DNA of 29,492 nucleotides from a virus: the IMG/VR virus record IMGVR_UViG_3300037963_005719, positions 16,201-45,692 of that record, one strand, 5' to 3'. The notes beneath the pieces were generated by a model, which saw nothing but the letters and a program-made list of their open reading frames with translations, searched no databases and was not told where the DNA came from. Both the position numbers and the translations under genes were made by a program. Positions 8,303-15,687 of this stretch are shown here, one piece after another. Numbering within the stretch: position 1 is the first letter of the stretch; each line of letters opens with the position of its first letter.

Positions 8303-9658
8303 TTATAACTTTACATTTATTAACTTAGCCCAAGGAGTTAATTTTTTTTCTTCTAAAAAAGTATACTTTAAACTATTTAAACCATCTTTTTTATACCTAT
8401 GCTTACCTTGTTGCATTTTAAGCACGTACTTTCTTTCGTTTTCTGCTGTTGTTTCACCTTTTATCCACTTTCCATCTACTAAACCTTCAGTTTCATGAGG
8501 TAAACATCTAAATCTACCATCTACTCTATGTGGTATTATTGAATGATTTATAACCATGTCGTCTTTTTCTATTAACTTTACATTTTTTGACTTGAAAGAA
8601 GTATCTTCTGTAAGTTTATAAATCTCTCTACCTCTACTTTCTATAATTAATTCACCAATATCTCCTTTAAAGTAGCTTCCAGGATGATTTTTATCGAAAG
8701 AAGGTGTATGTCCAAGATAAATATTCTGATTTTTATAATTATAAAGCTGTCCTTTCCAATTTAATGGTGATTGTGTGCCATGTCCTGCTCTTGCATCTGC
8801 TTCTATACCATTTAAATAGAAATGACATAGTTTATCCTTAATGTTGAACTCTGCAGTTAACCAAGACCACTGATTAGCATATCTTTTAAGCCACATATAG
8901 TTGTGTTGATTAAAAGTATTCCAAAACTGCAATGTCATAGCACGAGAATTATTATAAGCGAACCCGAAATCATACCCAGGTATCCTTAATATAGGGAATT
9001 CTACGAAGTCAGCATCAGGAGTACCTATTAAATGGATAGGAGCCTTATGTTGCTGGTGCTCTGCTCTTACTAAAACTGATATTTTAAAGTCTTTTTTAAA
9101 GAAATTAGGTTTTAATACTTTTGAAGGTATTTCTATTAACGAATTTTCACCATTAAACCTATAATATTGATTATATCTAGGTAGATCTGCTTTTCTAACA
9201 TCAGTATACCCTTCTAAATGGCATCTCCAAAAGAGATCATCATCTTCCATACCCCAATCCCAATAATTATTAGAATATCCATTAGTTTTATATGCCTGTT
9301 CTTTAGTGAAAAGTACTGCTCCACCGAAATACTCTTGATATTTTAATTGATAATCACTTTGTGATATACTTATTGCTATATGACGTGGATTTTCAGCTGG
9401 GTAGGAGTAATCACATGTGTCATTTTCAGGTATCATATCTATATCATGCCAAACTATATAATCACACCCATCTTTAAAGGCAAATTCTGCTGCTACATTC
9501 TTCATAGCACCTCTATTAAATAGTTTATCATCACATTGATGACCAAAATACATACAAAACTCTATATTTCTTTCTTTTAAGAATTTACCTACCTTAGGAA
9601 TGAATTCATGTAGGTGTTTTTCACGATTTCTATATGGAACACATACTCCTAACTTCAT
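8303..9658 (-). CDS. GT7 beta-1,4-galactosyltransferase-type enzyme with inserted LamG-like domain (copy 1)
   Basis: The 451-residue protein carries the full set of GT7 hallmarks: VPYRNR (7-12), FNRG (47-50), the DxD-type HDIDM (71-75), YFGG (110-113) and WDWGMEDDD (133-141). At about 166-345 the fold changes to a LamG-like domain (opening FNGENSLIEIP, closing IYLGHTPS and FKGDIGELII). The GT7 sequence then resumes with IIPHRVDGR (374-382), an N..R element and DGLNSLKY (425-432), equivalent to the C-terminal end of animal beta4GalT. His 377 aligns with the manganese-ligand histidine of beta4GalT1. Likely role: transfer of a hexose from a UDP donor to a non-reducing sugar end. The ATG lies in an ATGA overlap with the cytidylyltransferase stop. 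Confidence 0.8.
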   Translation of the reverse strand: MKLGVCVPYRNREKHLHEFIPKVGKFLKERNIEFCMYFGHQCDDKLFNRGAMKNVAAEFAFKDGCDYIVWHDIDMIPENDTCDYSYPAENPRHIAISISQSDYQLKYQEYFGGAVLFTKEQAYKTNGYSNNYWDWGMEDDDLFWRCHLEGYTDVRKADLPRYNQYYRFNGENSLIEIPSKVLKPNFFKKDFKISVLVRAEHQQHKAPIHLIGTPDADFVEFPILRIPGYDFGFAYNNSRAMTLQFWNTFNQHNYMWLKRYANQWSWLTAEFNIKDKLCHFYLNGIEADARAGHGTQSPLNWKGQLYNYKNQNIYLGHTPSFDKNHPGSYFKGDIGELIIESRGREIYKLTEDTSFKSKNVKLIEKDDMVINHSIIPHRVDGRFRCLPHETEGLVDGKWIKGETTAENERKYVLKMQQGKHRYKKDGLNSLKYTFLEEKKLTPWAKLINVKL

Positions 9659-10053
9659 ACTGTCTTAGATATTAATTTTTTAAACTTAGTAGTGCTCCAT
9701 CCATGAGATCTATCTAAATAATAAATAGGTATTTTTAAATCATCTCCTGTAAAAGGTTTATTTTTATAATCATCTCCTAAAAATCTAATATCAAACTCAC
9801 CTTCTTTTAAAAATCCATATAAAGTACCTTCATAAGTATAAGGTATAACGTCACATACGGATTTTAATTCTAATAACATCTCTTTTCTCTCTTCTACTGA
9901 TAGAATAGGTTTAATTTTTTGAGGTCTTTCAATAGAAGGGTCAGAATGAAGCATAACAACCAAACAATCACAGTTATCAGCGCATTCTTTAAACATCTTA
10001 ATATATCCTGGATGCATTACGTCGAAATTACCACAAATTACACCTTTTTTCAT
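9655..10053 (-). CDS. Cytidylyltransferase-like nucleotidyltransferase (TagD/RfaE family)
   Basis: The 132-residue protein is the length of glycerol-3-phosphate cytidylyltransferase. It has the nucleotide-binding GNFDVMHPGY (8-17, a GxFDxxHxGH variant with Tyr for the last His), an ERKEMLLEL helix, and RSHGWSTTKF (115-124) in place of the family's RTxGISTT. It would join a CMP or AMP to a phosphorylated small molecule such as glycerol phosphate, giving an activated donor. It lies exactly between the two GT7-LamG genes, with TAATG at its start and ATGA at its end, so all three are coupled. Which phosphate it activates cannot be decided, since the last loop deviates from typical TagD. Confidence 0.75.
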   Translation of the reverse strand: MKKGVICGNFDVMHPGYIKMFKECADNCDCLVVMLHSDPSIERPQKIKPILSVEERKEMLLELKSVCDVIPYTYEGTLYGFLKEGEFDIRFLGDDYKNKPFTGDDLKIPIYYLDRSHGWSTTKFKKLISKTV

Positions 10054-11471
10054 TATATTCCTACGTTTAAATGTATTATACTTCTTCTGCTCCCTTTTAA
10101 ATTTTGTTTTGTCCTACCATGTAAAGTAAATTTACAATTAGATAAACCATCTTTAGTAAAATCTACGGATCCTTCTTGTACTTCGTTTTCAAATCTAAGT
10201 TGATTCCACCTTGTATTTTGATCTTTCCACATTCCATCAATATATCCGTTATTTTCATGTTCTTCAACTCTTATTTTACTATCTCTCCTGTAAGGTATGA
10301 AATCTACTATATAATCTTTAGCGTTATATTTCATAATCTCACAATTTTTGATAGTACCAGTATTACCTCCTTCAGTTAAGTCCATTAAATTATAGTTTTT
10401 AATAAATCTAGTATCATAATACGTATTTATATGTGCAGCTGCATTATAATTATTAAAATCTTGTATTAATCCAAAGTATTTATTATTACAAACTTCTTTT
10501 ACTTCATTTTTATTTAGACAACTATCCCAAAGAGCGAATGTATCAACAGTTCCTTTAAAAAACTCTTTATTTCCTTCAGAACATCCTAAATATATAAAAG
10601 GTTGTTTATTATAATCGTGAAGTGGGTTATGTACTGTGCTTTTAGCTCTTAGATTTATAGTACCTACTAACTTTCCATGCATATACATATTAAATTCCCT
10701 TTCAGATGCACTAAAAGTTACTAATACATTACTACTTCTTGGTGAAAAAGGGTTAGAAGCTATTTGATGAAACTTTTTTCGTTTATCAAAGAACTGTAAT
10801 ACTACTCTTTTAAAAGAATTATAAAGAATAGAGAAATCATACCCTGGTATATTAAATAAAGTAAATCTATCTGATTCTTTATCCGGGTTTAGTTTCATTT
10901 TTTCAGGGCAAAAAGAAATAAATATACTAAAATCTTGAGATATATCAATAGTATTACGTAATTTAACGAAAGCGTTAAGTCCGTTAAATTTTAACACAGA
11001 TTTAGACGTATCAGCTAGTTCCCTATGCTGTCTATCTAATCTGATGTTGTTTTTAATACATCTATACCTAAGATCGTCATCTTCGAAGCCCCATCCCCAA
11101 TAAGTATTAGAGAAACCATTTATTTTTTCGAAGTCTTTTACTGGAAATAAAGTTATTCCACCAAAATACTCTTCAAAAGGTAAGTCGTGTGTAGCTAAAT
11201 GGACTGGATAATCGGAATTAGAGTAATCTACCTCAATTGGTGTCATATCTACGTCGTGGAATACAACATAATCGCATCGTTGCTTAACTGCTTCTTTAAA
11301 GCCTATGTTAAGTAACATACCTCTATTGAAGGCTGATGCGTTATCTTGTTCAACTATGATTATACAGTAGTTAAAATCTCTATTATCTAGATATTTAACT
11401 ATTTTCTCCTGAAAACTTAGTAGTTGGTCATAGCGATTTCGATAAGGTACTATAATCGCTAGTTTTTCCAA
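10053..11471 (-). CDS. GT7 beta-1,4-galactosyltransferase-type enzyme with inserted LamG-like domain (copy 2), TTG start
   Basis: The 472-residue protein is a paralog of the 451-residue GT7-LamG gene. GT7 motifs are VPYRNR (8-13), FNRG (48-51), HDVDM (72-76), YFGG (102-105) and WGWGFEDDD (125-133). A LamG-like insert spans about 162-385 (FNGLNAFVKL ... FIYLGCSEG ... FFKGTVDTFAL). The C-terminal GT7 part returns with FIPYRRDSK (391-399) and DGLSNCKF (441-448). The metal-ligand His of copy 1 is Tyr 394 here. The start must be TTG: the frame has a TAA two codons upstream and no ATG before the catalytic PYRNR motif. Differences at the metal site may mean changed metal use, changed specificity or loss of activity. 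Confidence 0.78.
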   Translation of the reverse strand: MEKLAIIVPYRNRYDQLLSFQEKIVKYLDNRDFNYCIIIVEQDNASAFNRGMLLNIGFKEAVKQRCDYVVFHDVDMTPIEVDYSNSDYPVHLATHDLPFEEYFGGITLFPVKDFEKINGFSNTYWGWGFEDDDLRYRCIKNNIRLDRQHRELADTSKSVLKFNGLNAFVKLRNTIDISQDFSIFISFCPEKMKLNPDKESDRFTLFNIPGYDFSILYNSFKRVVLQFFDKRKKFHQIASNPFSPRSSNVLVTFSASEREFNMYMHGKLVGTINLRAKSTVHNPLHDYNKQPFIYLGCSEGNKEFFKGTVDTFALWDSCLNKNEVKEVCNNKYFGLIQDFNNYNAAAHINTYYDTRFIKNYNLMDLTEGGNTGTIKNCEIMKYNAKDYIVDFIPYRRDSKIRVEEHENNGYIDGMWKDQNTRWNQLRFENEVQEGSVDFTKDGLSNCKFTLHGRTKQNLKGSRRSIIHLNVGI

Positions 11472-11479
11472 ATCTTAGT

Positions 11480-11689
11480 TTATTTATCGTCGTCTTCCTT
11501 AACGTACTTAGTGTAATATTCAGATAAATACCACTGAAGTCTTTCGCTCCACTCGTCTTTATCGATTTCTTCAACCCATAAAGTTAAATCTTCTAAAGAA
11601 GTAGCAATTTTTTCTAATGCTTTAATTTTTCTTTCTTCGATTTCCAATTTTTGGGCATCTGTGATTGCGGTTTGTACTTTTGCGCTCAT
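11480..11689 (-). CDS. Small charged helical protein, 69 aa
   Basis: I do not recognise this protein. It is highly charged and apparently all helical (KLEIEERKIKALEKIATSLE, then a Trp-rich WVEEIDKDEWSERLQWYLSE and an acidic KEDDDK tail), and could form a short coiled coil. The ATG overlaps the stop of the preceding glycosyltransferase as ATGA, and the stop lies 8 bases before the TTG start of the GT7 gene. Its size suggests a regulator, an adaptor for a neighbouring transferase, or a small virion-associated protein. Coding status rests on the overlap and on codon pattern consistent with its neighbours. Confidence 0.55.
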   Translation of the reverse strand: MSAKVQTAITDAQKLEIEERKIKALEKIATSLEDLTLWVEEIDKDEWSERLQWYLSEYYTKYVKEDDDK

Positions 11690-12525
11690 ATTTTAATTAT
11701 TAATTTAGTTAAACTGTTCCAATGTTTATAATCTGTATATTTAATATAGGAACTTTCTTTCAATTTTACAACTTTAAATACAGAATTTTTTATATTTACC
11801 TTAAAGTCAAATGCTTTAAGAGAATCATACATTTTTTTATACTCTTTAGAGTAAGAATAATCTTTTTTATTATCGGCTACCTCTTTAATTCTATCTATAC
11901 AAGTAGAATCCCATTTAAAATGATGTACCTGGGTAAAGCATTCCTGAATAGGCATTCTTTTAGGATGAGATTTACCCCAAGAATTAGTATTATCATCAAA
12001 TAATGCATAATGTTGACCAGAAGTTACTTTTTGATAACCTTTCATTAATGTAACTTTGTTAGGACATGCTCCTGATAAAGGATATCTGAAAAAACCTCCT
12101 AATGGAAATGCTTTTAGTATATCTGTCTCTCTGCTAATAACAGGAAATGTGCCATCTATACCTAACCTATCTAAGAAACCTCCTGTAACAAAGGAATAAC
12201 CATGTTTATCACAATGTTTCGTTATATCCTCTATAGACTCAGGATAAACTTGTAATTCATCATCATCTGATACTATCCACCAGTCGTTAGGTTTAGTTAA
12301 TTTTACTTCATTATATAAATCTGTAACTTTATTCCAGTTAAATTTTGGTTCAGTTACTATTTTATAAGGTTTTATACCTAATTCTTCTATTTCTTCTAAT
12401 ATACCATCATTTTCATGTTGTCTATAAACAACAACATACATTTTTTCTACTTTATCTTCATAATGTTTAAGCATATGAGGTAAAATAGTTGTATTATGTC
12501 CTACTACTGTAACTAAATTAGGCAT
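11686..12525 (-). CDS. GT-A (GT2-like) glycosyltransferase
   Basis: The 279-residue protein has a Rossmann-like first half (VTVVGHNTTILPHMLKHY, then MYVVVYRQHENDG) and DWWIVSDDDELQVYP, where Asp 87-89 give the DxD metal/nucleotide-sugar site. It also has YSFVTGGFLDRLGIDG and a basic C-terminus. This pattern fits family 2 or related GT-A enzymes that transfer from UDP or GDP sugars with inversion. No membrane anchor is visible. It overlaps the methyltransferase gene by 8 bases and ends in an ATGA overlap with the 69-residue gene. Donor and acceptor are unknown. Confidence 0.65.
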   Translation of the reverse strand: MPNLVTVVGHNTTILPHMLKHYEDKVEKMYVVVYRQHENDGILEEIEELGIKPYKIVTEPKFNWNKVTDLYNEVKLTKPNDWWIVSDDDELQVYPESIEDITKHCDKHGYSFVTGGFLDRLGIDGTFPVISRETDILKAFPLGGFFRYPLSGACPNKVTLMKGYQKVTSGQHYALFDDNTNSWGKSHPKRMPIQECFTQVHHFKWDSTCIDRIKEVADNKKDYSYSKEYKKMYDSLKAFDFKVNIKNSVFKVVKLKESSYIKYTDYKHWNSLTKLIIKI

Positions 12526-13252
12526 GTTGTATCAAAGTTAAACCAGTTGTAGAAGGTTTATTAGGAAGTATACCTTCATTAAATAAATTAAAAGTTTTCC
12601 ATTTCTTTTTGCTTATAGTCTTAACAAATTTAGAAGGACCGTCAGCAAATTCGTCATGATGATCTTGATCAGTAATATCTTTAGATACTATATAATTTTT
12701 TGCATATTCTAAATCAGTATCATGTATAGATATTATACCTGTCTTTTTAACTAACTTAGAATATAAATCAAAGTCTTGTTTTACTCCTTCAAAAGAATGG
12801 TCTGCGTCGATATGTAAGTAATCTATTTTTATATCTTCTTTTACAAAAAAATTATAATAAGCTTTTTCTGTAGTTTCATTTATAATTCTAGGATGAAAGT
12901 GCTTTCTTAAAAAAGAATCTTTTTCTAACCAAGTAACGTTTCCTCCAACTCCGTTAGCTGCGTCAACAATATATGTAGCACCTATATCGCCCCAGTTTTT
13001 ATCATTATTACCTTCAAATATTTCTTGTTCATGCAATTCTGCTCTTGCTTGAGTCATAATACGAGGTATAAATCCTCCTCCGCTACCTAAACATACACAA
13101 ACTTTAGCTCTTTTAAGTTGAATTAAGGAATATATTACCAAACCATCTCCTAAATGCAAATCTGTTGCACCGTGAGTCCAACGATAAGGTACTTCCTTAC
13201 CTAAATCACTAGTAATATAGTCTCTAATATATTCTTTATTTAAAATACTCAT
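12518..13252 (-). CDS. Class I SAM-dependent methyltransferase (Methyltransf_24 pattern)
   Basis: Within 244 residues, VCVCLGSGGGFI (51-62) is the glycine-rich SAM loop, and YLHIDADHSFEGVKQD (145-160) followed by GIISIHDTD (172-180) is the pattern of FkbM-neighbour/Methyltransf_24 proteins found in glycan and antibiotic clusters (LHIDgdHsyegv.qDl ... GG.i.iHD). Likely reaction is O-methylation of a sugar hydroxyl, with the Asp and His residues of the motif possibly holding a metal. It overlaps both neighbours (17 bases with the DND glycosyltransferase upstream, 8 with the GT2-like gene downstream). Substrate is unknown, but a sugar is the natural guess in this operon. Confidence 0.7.
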   Translation of the reverse strand: MSILNKEYIRDYITSDLGKEVPYRWTHGATDLHLGDGLVIYSLIQLKRAKVCVCLGSGGGFIPRIMTQARAELHEQEIFEGNNDKNWGDIGATYIVDAANGVGGNVTWLEKDSFLRKHFHPRIINETTEKAYYNFFVKEDIKIDYLHIDADHSFEGVKQDFDLYSKLVKKTGIISIHDTDLEYAKNYIVSKDITDQDHHDEFADGPSKFVKTISKKKWKTFNLFNEGILPNKPSTTGLTLIQHA

Positions 13253-14129
13253 TTATTTTTTTTGAAATATTCTGTAGGTTAACCATATAAGTTTTCTTAT
13301 CAAAGATATGATTTTTTACGCTATTATCCAACTGTTCAGTTTCTTTAATTAAACTAAACCCATCTTCGTTATTTAAAATTTTAGGTTTATCCATCCAGTA
13401 ATGTCTGAACCATAATTTTTGTTCTTTTCTATCGATTAATCCTTCATCAGTAGGAGAAAAATATCTTTCTTTACAATGCCATATTTCATTTACTAGTGTA
13501 TCGTACTTTTGATTATGTAAATCTAATAAATGTTTTAGTAAAAGTTGTTCAGCATAAACTAAATAATTAGAATTAGGAGCTTTCAATTTAGTAAGCTCTT
13601 TCATTAATTCAACGCTAGTAGATGCATAAGCGTTAGCAAATTTAAAATTAGGAAAATATAAAAAACTACAATTTATAGACATATGGTTAGGTCTATTTAA
13701 TAAATGGTTAGTCCTCCTTACGTAGGGATCTAAAGGATCTGGATAGTAGTCTTGTCCGTTTTCATCGTGAGTTACTATAACGTTATCTTTTAATAAATGT
13801 TCAAAACTTTTATAAACTACAAAGTCATTATCTAATATAATAGTAGGTGCATTAATACCTTGTAATACTTCTACTTTAGCACTAGCCCAAAAAATATTTT
13901 TATCTATACCTTCAGACGGAGCTATAATTTTTACATCATCCCACGCTTCTAATAGCTGTATCTTATTAAATGTATCATAAGTAAGTTTATCACAGTATAA
14001 TACAGTATGTGTATTAGGATTATGTTTCTTCCATTGACTAACAGAAGTTAAAATAAGTTTTGTATCGAAAGGGTTATAAAAATTAATACTTTTACGTATA
14101 TTTTCTAATACCCATATAACATTTACCAT
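13236..14129 (-). CDS. Putative glycosyltransferase with DxD (GT32/GT8-like)
   Basis: The 297-residue protein has FWASAKVEVLQ (80-90) then APTIILDNDFVVY (94-106). Asp 100 and 102 form a DxD at the end of a beta strand, as in GT8, GT32 and related retaining transferases. NCSFLYFPN follows, and FRHYWMDKP near the C-terminus may provide the second metal-binding His. Cytoplasmic, with no signal sequence. It is the first gene of the glycan cassette in transcription order and follows the last probable structural gene after 17 bases, so the cassette seems to be read through from the late virion operon. Specific family uncertain. Confidence 0.55.
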   Translation of the reverse strand: MVNVIWVLENIRKSINFYNPFDTKLILTSVSQWKKHNPNTHTVLYCDKLTYDTFNKIQLLEAWDDVKIIAPSEGIDKNIFWASAKVEVLQGINAPTIILDNDFVVYKSFEHLLKDNVIVTHDENGQDYYPDPLDPYVRRTNHLLNRPNHMSINCSFLYFPNFKFANAYASTSVELMKELTKLKAPNSNYLVYAEQLLLKHLLDLHNQKYDTLVNEIWHCKERYFSPTDEGLIDRKEQKLWFRHYWMDKPKILNNEDGFSLIKETEQLDNSVKNHIFDKKTYMVNLQNISKKINEYFK

Positions 14130-14146
14130 TAACCTTTAATTTATTT

Positions 14147-14617
14147 TTACGAATCAGTAGACCAACAATAAAAATCAGTTACACCTGTATGGTCTGTAGC
14201 GGTTAAGTTTAGTGTAGCGTTAGTTGATAAAACAGTACTTCCTGCTGAATCAGATGTCCATTTATGAAATACTTTTGGATAAGTAGCTGTTGCTACTAAC
14301 CTTACTGTTGCATTATCATTATAACTACAGTTTTTAATTACTTGGGTGCTACTTTGACCTATTGAATCTCCTGTATACGGTAAAGTTACTTGAGCACTTA
14401 TATTTGTTTTTGTATGAACGTTACCGTAAAATATTTTATTATTATATAATTGTTCTGATATTTTTATATTACTACCTCCTGTGGCAGGAAATAAATCATC
14501 ACCCCATGAAGAAGACGAACCAGATACTGATATATTATCGTTACCGTCTATTTCATTAGCCCAGTTATCTGTGCTGCTCCAAGAAATATTTGTAGTATTA
14601 TATTCGTAAACTGCCAT
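14147..14617 (-). CDS. Probable small virion surface/appendage protein
   Basis: Unrecognised at family level. The 156 residues are rich in Ser, Thr, Asn and Gly, predicted beta, with almost no charge clusters. The C-terminal third (AtATYPKVFHKWTSD, then STNATLNLTATD and TDFYCWS) resembles the secreted 'InlB/list-Bact' beta repeat pattern (aYp.f.gWtsd...v.s....ltltat....t...f). Such repeats occur in extracellular adhesive proteins. It follows the 171-residue gene after one base, in a row of fibre-like genes, and precedes the glycan cassette. A head or neck decoration, or a receptor-contact protein, is plausible. Its many Ser/Thr/Asn could accept sugars, but this is speculation. Confidence 0.5.
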   Translation of the reverse strand: MAVYEYNTTNISWSSTDNWANEIDGNDNISVSGSSSSWGDDLFPATGGSNIKISEQLYNNKIFYGNVHTKTNISAQVTLPYTGDSIGQSSTQVIKNCSYNDNATVRLVATATYPKVFHKWTSDSAGSTVLSTNATLNLTATDHTGVTDFYCWSTDS

Positions 14618-14618
14618 A

Positions 14619-15134
14619 TTAATCTACTATTATATCGTTATCAGGAAAAAGTTCCTCTAATTCTTCTCTTATTTTACTATATGCTAATCCAAAAATATCT
14701 TTTTGAATCATTGCAAAATTATCAACGTCAACTAACTCTTCTTTTTCGTCAACTTTTACCATTTTTTCACTTTTAACTTCTTCGTACGCTGTTATCTCAT
14801 CTCCTGTTTCTGGGTCAAAACTTACATAAGGTACTTTTTCTATTACCATTTGTTTTTCATACACAGGAACTATCTTATTTACCTTCTGAGCTAAGTTAAA
14901 TCTAAATGATAAAGGAATATTAACTTGCTCACCATTTGATGCTCTATTTGTATAAAAAATAGCATCTCCAGGTACATTTTGTTTTAGCGCTACATCTTCT
15001 TTTGAAGCATATAATGCAGTAGATACTATCATTCTATTAGCTTCTCTTTGAACAGTTATTTGATCAATTCTCATATAAGGTTTTGTGCTTGGCCCTCTAT
15101 GTGTGTCAATATCTATATTAAGTAGTAATCCCAT
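14619..15134 (-). CDS. Hypothetical virion-associated protein, 171 aa
   Basis: No family recognised. The N-terminal part is beta-rich (MRIDQITVQREANRMIVSTA, a 'strand-turn-strand' resembling small baseplate or fibre adaptor proteins). A middle hydrophilic section contains YVSFDPETGDEITAYEEVK, and the C-terminus is a highly acidic helix (REELEELFPDNDIIVD). It lies 4 bases downstream of the S74 chaperone-type gene and 1 base before the beta-repeat gene. Its position suggests a connector for the short fibre or a structural protein. Confidence 0.5.
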   Translation of the reverse strand: MGLLLNIDIDTHRGPSTKPYMRIDQITVQREANRMIVSTALYASKEDVALKQNVPGDAIFYTNRASNGEQVNIPLSFRFNLAQKVNKIVPVYEKQMVIEKVPYVSFDPETGDEITAYEEVKSEKMVKVDEKEELVDVDNFAMIQKDIFGLAYSKIREELEELFPDNDIIVD

Positions 15135-15138
15135 AACC

Positions 15139-15567
15139 TTATTGTTTTTTCTCTAATTTTTCTATTCTTTCTTTTAGTTCTTTATTAGCTTCAATTAATA
15201 AAGCAACTATTTTTTCGTACTGGACTGCTTTGTATCCATTATCTCTAGTAATAACTACTTCAGGTAGTATTTCTTCTACTTCTTGTGCTATTACTCCAAT
15301 ATCATGTCCTTCGTTAATGTGTATGCCTTCAGTAGGTATCCAATCAAAAGAGTACCCTCCAAGTTTAGAAACTTTTTCTAATGGGCTTTCTATAGGCTGT
15401 ATGTTATCTTTTAATCTACGGTCAGATGAGTAGTATGCCGTTATATCTCCTGCAACTCTTAAGTAACCAGTAAGGTTTCCATTGGAACCAGTTATTTCAC
15501 CTGCAACGTTTAGGCTAGCTAAATGTGCAGCTGAACCCGATACTATGACTTTTTTCCAATTCGGCAT
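15139..15567 (-). CDS. Short fibre protein with S74 intramolecular chaperone of endosialidase
   Basis: The 142-residue protein has a 45-residue N-terminus of fibre-like sequence (SGSAAHLASLNVAGEITGSN) followed directly by the peptidase S74 domain: Ser 48-Asp-Arg-Arg-Leu-Lys 53 (the self-cleavage site and catalytic Ser/Lys region), then LGGYSFDWIP, GHDIGVIAQEVEEILPEVV and YEKIVALLIEANKELKERIEKLEKK, the final trimeric coiled coil. S74 domains help trimeric fibres to fold and are then released by self-cleavage. Here the mature part would be only about 47 residues, unusually small. It sits 120 bases downstream of the 391-residue fibre gene. It could be a very short fibre tip or act in trans on the larger fibre. 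Confidence 0.85.
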   Translation of the reverse strand: MPNWKKVIVSGSAAHLASLNVAGEITGSNGNLTGYLRVAGDITAYYSSDRRLKDNIQPIESPLEKVSKLGGYSFDWIPTEGIHINEGHDIGVIAQEVEEILPEVVITRDNGYKAVQYEKIVALLIEANKELKERIEKLEKKQ

Positions 15568-15687
15568 TTAATTAATATTATGGTTGGTTACTCACAAGAG
15601 CCCACTTCCGTCAGGCCAATAATATATTTAATATATAATATTTTCTTATAAATAGCAACAAATATAAAAGAAAAGGTATGTTAATTA
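15568..15687 (-). promoter_or_regulatory. 120-base AT-rich gap with promoter-like motif before the S74 gene
   Basis: The only sizeable gap in the fibre region. On the minus strand GCTATTTATA (plus 15647-15655) comes first, then an AT stretch ending with ATATTATATATTAAATATAT, then a notably GC-richer island GGCCTGACGGAAGTGGGCTC about 40 bases before the ATG. No T-run terminator is seen. It probably carries its own promoter for the small fibre gene; the GC island has no explanation. Confidence 0.4.

Noticed and set aside
15601-15645. AT palindrome (ATATATT/AATATAT) as a terminator
   Set aside because: The centre is one base, so it cannot fold as a proper hairpin, and there is no GC stem or T-run.
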